This document shows positions 5,959-8,242 of a DNA stretch of 8,242 bases, piece by piece (the first letter of the stretch is position 1; the number at the start of each line of letters is the position of its first letter). Source of the DNA: DATJIG01 sp035493495 (GTDB taxonomy: Bacteria; Pseudomonadota; Alphaproteobacteria; SMXQ01); the NCBI GenBank assembly GCA_035493495.1, contig DATJIG010000171.1:1-8242 (forward strand). Direction: 5' to 3'. A program made the position numbers and the translations under genes. The notes below the pieces were generated by a model, which was not told the origin of the DNA, ran no database searches, and was given only the letters and a program-made list of their open reading frames with translations.

Positions 5959-6618
5959 TTATTTGCCGCGCGTTCCGACCACTTCGATCTCGACGCGACG
6001 GTTCTTCGCGCGGCCTTCGGCGGTCTTGTTGTCGGCGACCGGCTGCTTCTCACCCTTGCCTTCGGTGTAGACGCGGTTCTTCTCGACGCCCTTGCTGACC
6101 AGATACGACTTGACGGCTTCGGCGCGACGCACCGACAGACGCTGGTTGTACGTGTCGGTGCCGATCGAGTCGGTGTGGCCGACGGCGATGATGACCTCGA
6201 GGTTCAGACCTTGCATCTTGCTGACCAGGTCGTCGAGCTTGGCGCGCCCTTCGGGCTTCAGGACCGACTTGTCGAAGTCGAAGAACGCGTCGGCGGCGAA
6301 GGTCACCTTCTCGCTCGTCGGAGCGGGGACGACGGCAGCGGCCGGCGGAGCGGCGGCAGGCGCCGGAGCGGGGGCGGGGGCGGGACGCGGCGCGGGTGCC
6401 GGCGCCGGCGCCGGAGGAGGCGGGACGCCGTCGCAGCCTTGCAGGCCGGTCGCGGGCGTCCACACGCCGTCGCGCCAGCAGAGTTCGTTGGTGCCGTTCT
6501 TCCAGGGCAAGCCGGTGCCGCTCACCCAGTTGTCCACCGTCTGCGCAGAGACTACGGTGAACGAAGACGCGAGGGCGGCGGTTGCAAAGAGCGACGCCAC
6601 CTTGTTCAGTTTCTTCAT
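5959..6618 (-). CDS. ompA: OmpA-family peptidoglycan-binding outer-membrane protein without beta-barrel
   Basis: The 219-residue product has a Sec signal peptide (basic MKKLNK, hydrophobic 8-20, cleavage likely after VSA at 25). A short mature N-terminal region with a cysteine pair (Cys47, Cys62) and several Trp follows, then a Pro-Ala linker (66-100) and an OmpA C-terminal domain (about 104-216). The domain has the FFDFDKSVLKPEG start, GHTDSIG (147-153), NQRLSVRRAEAV (158-169) and GRAKNRRVEI (202-211). The Asp and Arg in these motifs bind the diaminopimelate of peptidoglycan. Classical OmpA is about 350 residues with an eight-stranded barrel; this one lacks the barrel, as in the short OmpA of many Burkholderiales. 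Its role is inferred to be tethering the envelope to the cell wall. ATG is supported by GAGGAG (6628-6623) four bases upstream. The gene is divergent from gyrA and ends at a strong terminator, so it is probably monocistronic. Confidence 0.94.
   Translation of the reverse strand: MKKLNKVASLFATAALASSFTVVSAQTVDNWVSGTGLPWKNGTNELCWRDGVWTPATGLQGCDGVPPPPAPAPAPAPRPAPAPAPAPAAAPPAAAVVPAPTSEKVTFAADAFFDFDKSVLKPEGRAKLDDLVSKMQGLNLEVIIAVGHTDSIGTDTYNQRLSVRRAEAVKSYLVSKGVEKNRVYTEGKGEKQPVADNKTAEGRAKNRRVEIEVVGTRGK
6319..6423 (-). repeat. Pro-Ala low-complexity linker repeat in ompA
   Basis: About 35 codons (residues 66-100 of OmpA) encode alternating Pro and Ala, with runs of PA dipeptides and one Arg. The DNA is an imperfect GGCGCC/GGGGCG-rich tract that could vary in length by slippage between strains. 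The function is presumably a flexible periplasmic spacer between the N-terminal region and the peptidoglycan-binding domain. Confidence 0.8.
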
Positions 6619-6791
6619 GATTCTCCTCTCCAGGGGGGCAAGTAGTGTTCTGAGTAAAGGTCCGAACTTGATCGGAAAATAACGGCCACCCCCGCTCCGC
6701 GGGCGTCGACCACCGACGAACTCATTGTGCCATAGGGCCTTTCTCCGGCCTGATTTTGCCTCGGTGAGTCACGCTCTGAGCGTCGCTTGTT

Positions 6792-6812
6792 GCGTGGCTG
6801 CTACAGCCACGC
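6792..6812. repeat. Perfect 9-bp inverted repeat upstream of gyrA (possible operator)
   Basis: GCGTGGCTG (6792-6800) and CAGCCACGC (6804-6812) are exact reverse complements around CTA. No T-run follows on either strand, so it is a poor intrinsic terminator. It lies 6 bp before the TAGAAT candidate -10, covering the place where a -35 would fall, as an operator would. Function is inferred from position only. Confidence 0.55.
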
Positions 6813-6818
6813 GCCACT

Positions 6819-6824
6819 TAGAAT
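6819..6824 (+). promoter_or_regulatory. Candidate -10 element for gyrA
   Basis: TAGAAT matches TATAAT at 5 of 6 positions, 66 bases before the gyrA start codon. No good -35 lies 16-18 bp upstream; that stretch is occupied by the inverted repeat at 6792-6812. The promoter may therefore be activator-dependent or simply misidentified. Confidence 0.3.
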
Positions 6825-6838
6825 CTGATCACGCGCTC

Positions 6839-6874
6839 GGCTCTTGACGGGCTGCCCGTCGCGATTCAAGAGCC
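6839..6874 (+). repeat. Nested hairpin in the probable gyrA 5' leader
   Basis: GGCTCTTGA (6839-6847) and TCAAGAGCC (6866-6874) are a perfect 9-bp inverted repeat. Inside it, CGGG (6848-6851) can pair with CCCG (6855-6858) and stack directly on the left arm, leaving a 7-base bulge (6859-6865). The structure ends 16 bases before the gyrA ATG, and no clear Shine-Dalgarno lies between. If transcribed it would be a stable leader structure close to the translation start. Confidence 0.55.
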
Positions 6875-6890
6875 CTCACGAGCCGTCCAC

Positions 6891-8242
<1,352 letters not shown>

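Larger units (their letters stand above)
6619..6890. other. Divergent ompA-gyrA intergenic regulatory region
   Basis: These 272 bp without a gene must carry the promoters of ompA (leftward) and gyrA (rightward). On the ompA side I see the strong ribosome-binding site and two small inverted repeats in the probable leader: TCCGA/TCGGA (6661-6665 with 6672-6676) and CCCGC/GCGGG (6691-6695 with 6699-6703). No sigma-70 promoter for ompA stands out. On the gyrA side are the two larger inverted repeats and a -10 candidate listed separately. I found no open frame with coding character here. Confidence 0.7.

Overview
The window is high-GC Gram-negative DNA, most likely from a betaproteobacterium (Burkholderiales, Rhodocyclales or a relative). 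Three things point there: the core gene block gyrA / ompA / ubiG / HAD phosphatase with ssrA nearby; a short OmpA with no beta-barrel, a cysteine-pair N-terminus and a Pro-Ala linker; and a one-piece tmRNA whose tag ends in ALAA. The lineage is inferred from gene content and order, not from a search.

Layout. (1) 1-1936, plus strand: a respiratory nitrite-ammonification module. It holds the 3' part of nrfA (pentaheme nitrite reductase, start outside the window) and, 5 bp later, a tetraheme NapC/NrfH-type quinol dehydrogenase. Together they would pass electrons from the quinone pool to periplasmic nitrite, making ammonium. (2) 2052-2422, minus strand: ssrA (tmRNA), complete with encoded CCA, an H-type pseudoknot and the tag ANDSSYALAA. 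It converges on the nrf genes. (3) 2478-4449, minus strand: a kelch-type beta-propeller lipoprotein and a hemerythrin-like HHE protein, probably accessory genes. (4) 4508-5889, minus strand: ubiG (ubiquinone biosynthesis) overlapping a HAD phosphatase by ATGA. The phosphatase is usually annotated gph, but it looks more like MupP of cell-wall recycling. (5) 5915-5941: a perfect 12-bp palindromic intrinsic terminator. (6) 5959-6618, minus strand: ompA. (7) 6619-6890: a 272-bp divergent regulatory region containing two perfect 9-bp inverted repeats on the gyrA side. (8) 6891 to the end, plus strand: the 5' half of gyrA, with catalytic Tyr122 and an unusual Gln at quinolone position 83.

The most noteworthy points are the haem-motif departures in both nrf proteins. 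NrfA has CxxCH at the active-site haem, where the family is best known for CxxCK. The NrfH-like partner has CxxxCHxM at haem 1, where CxxCHxM is usual. Next are the nrfA-before-nrfH order, the MupP-like identity of the ubiG-linked phosphatase, GyrA Gln83 and the structured gyrA leader. I did not find a clearly new multi-gene system. The window is core genome plus a nitrite-reduction module with unusual details.
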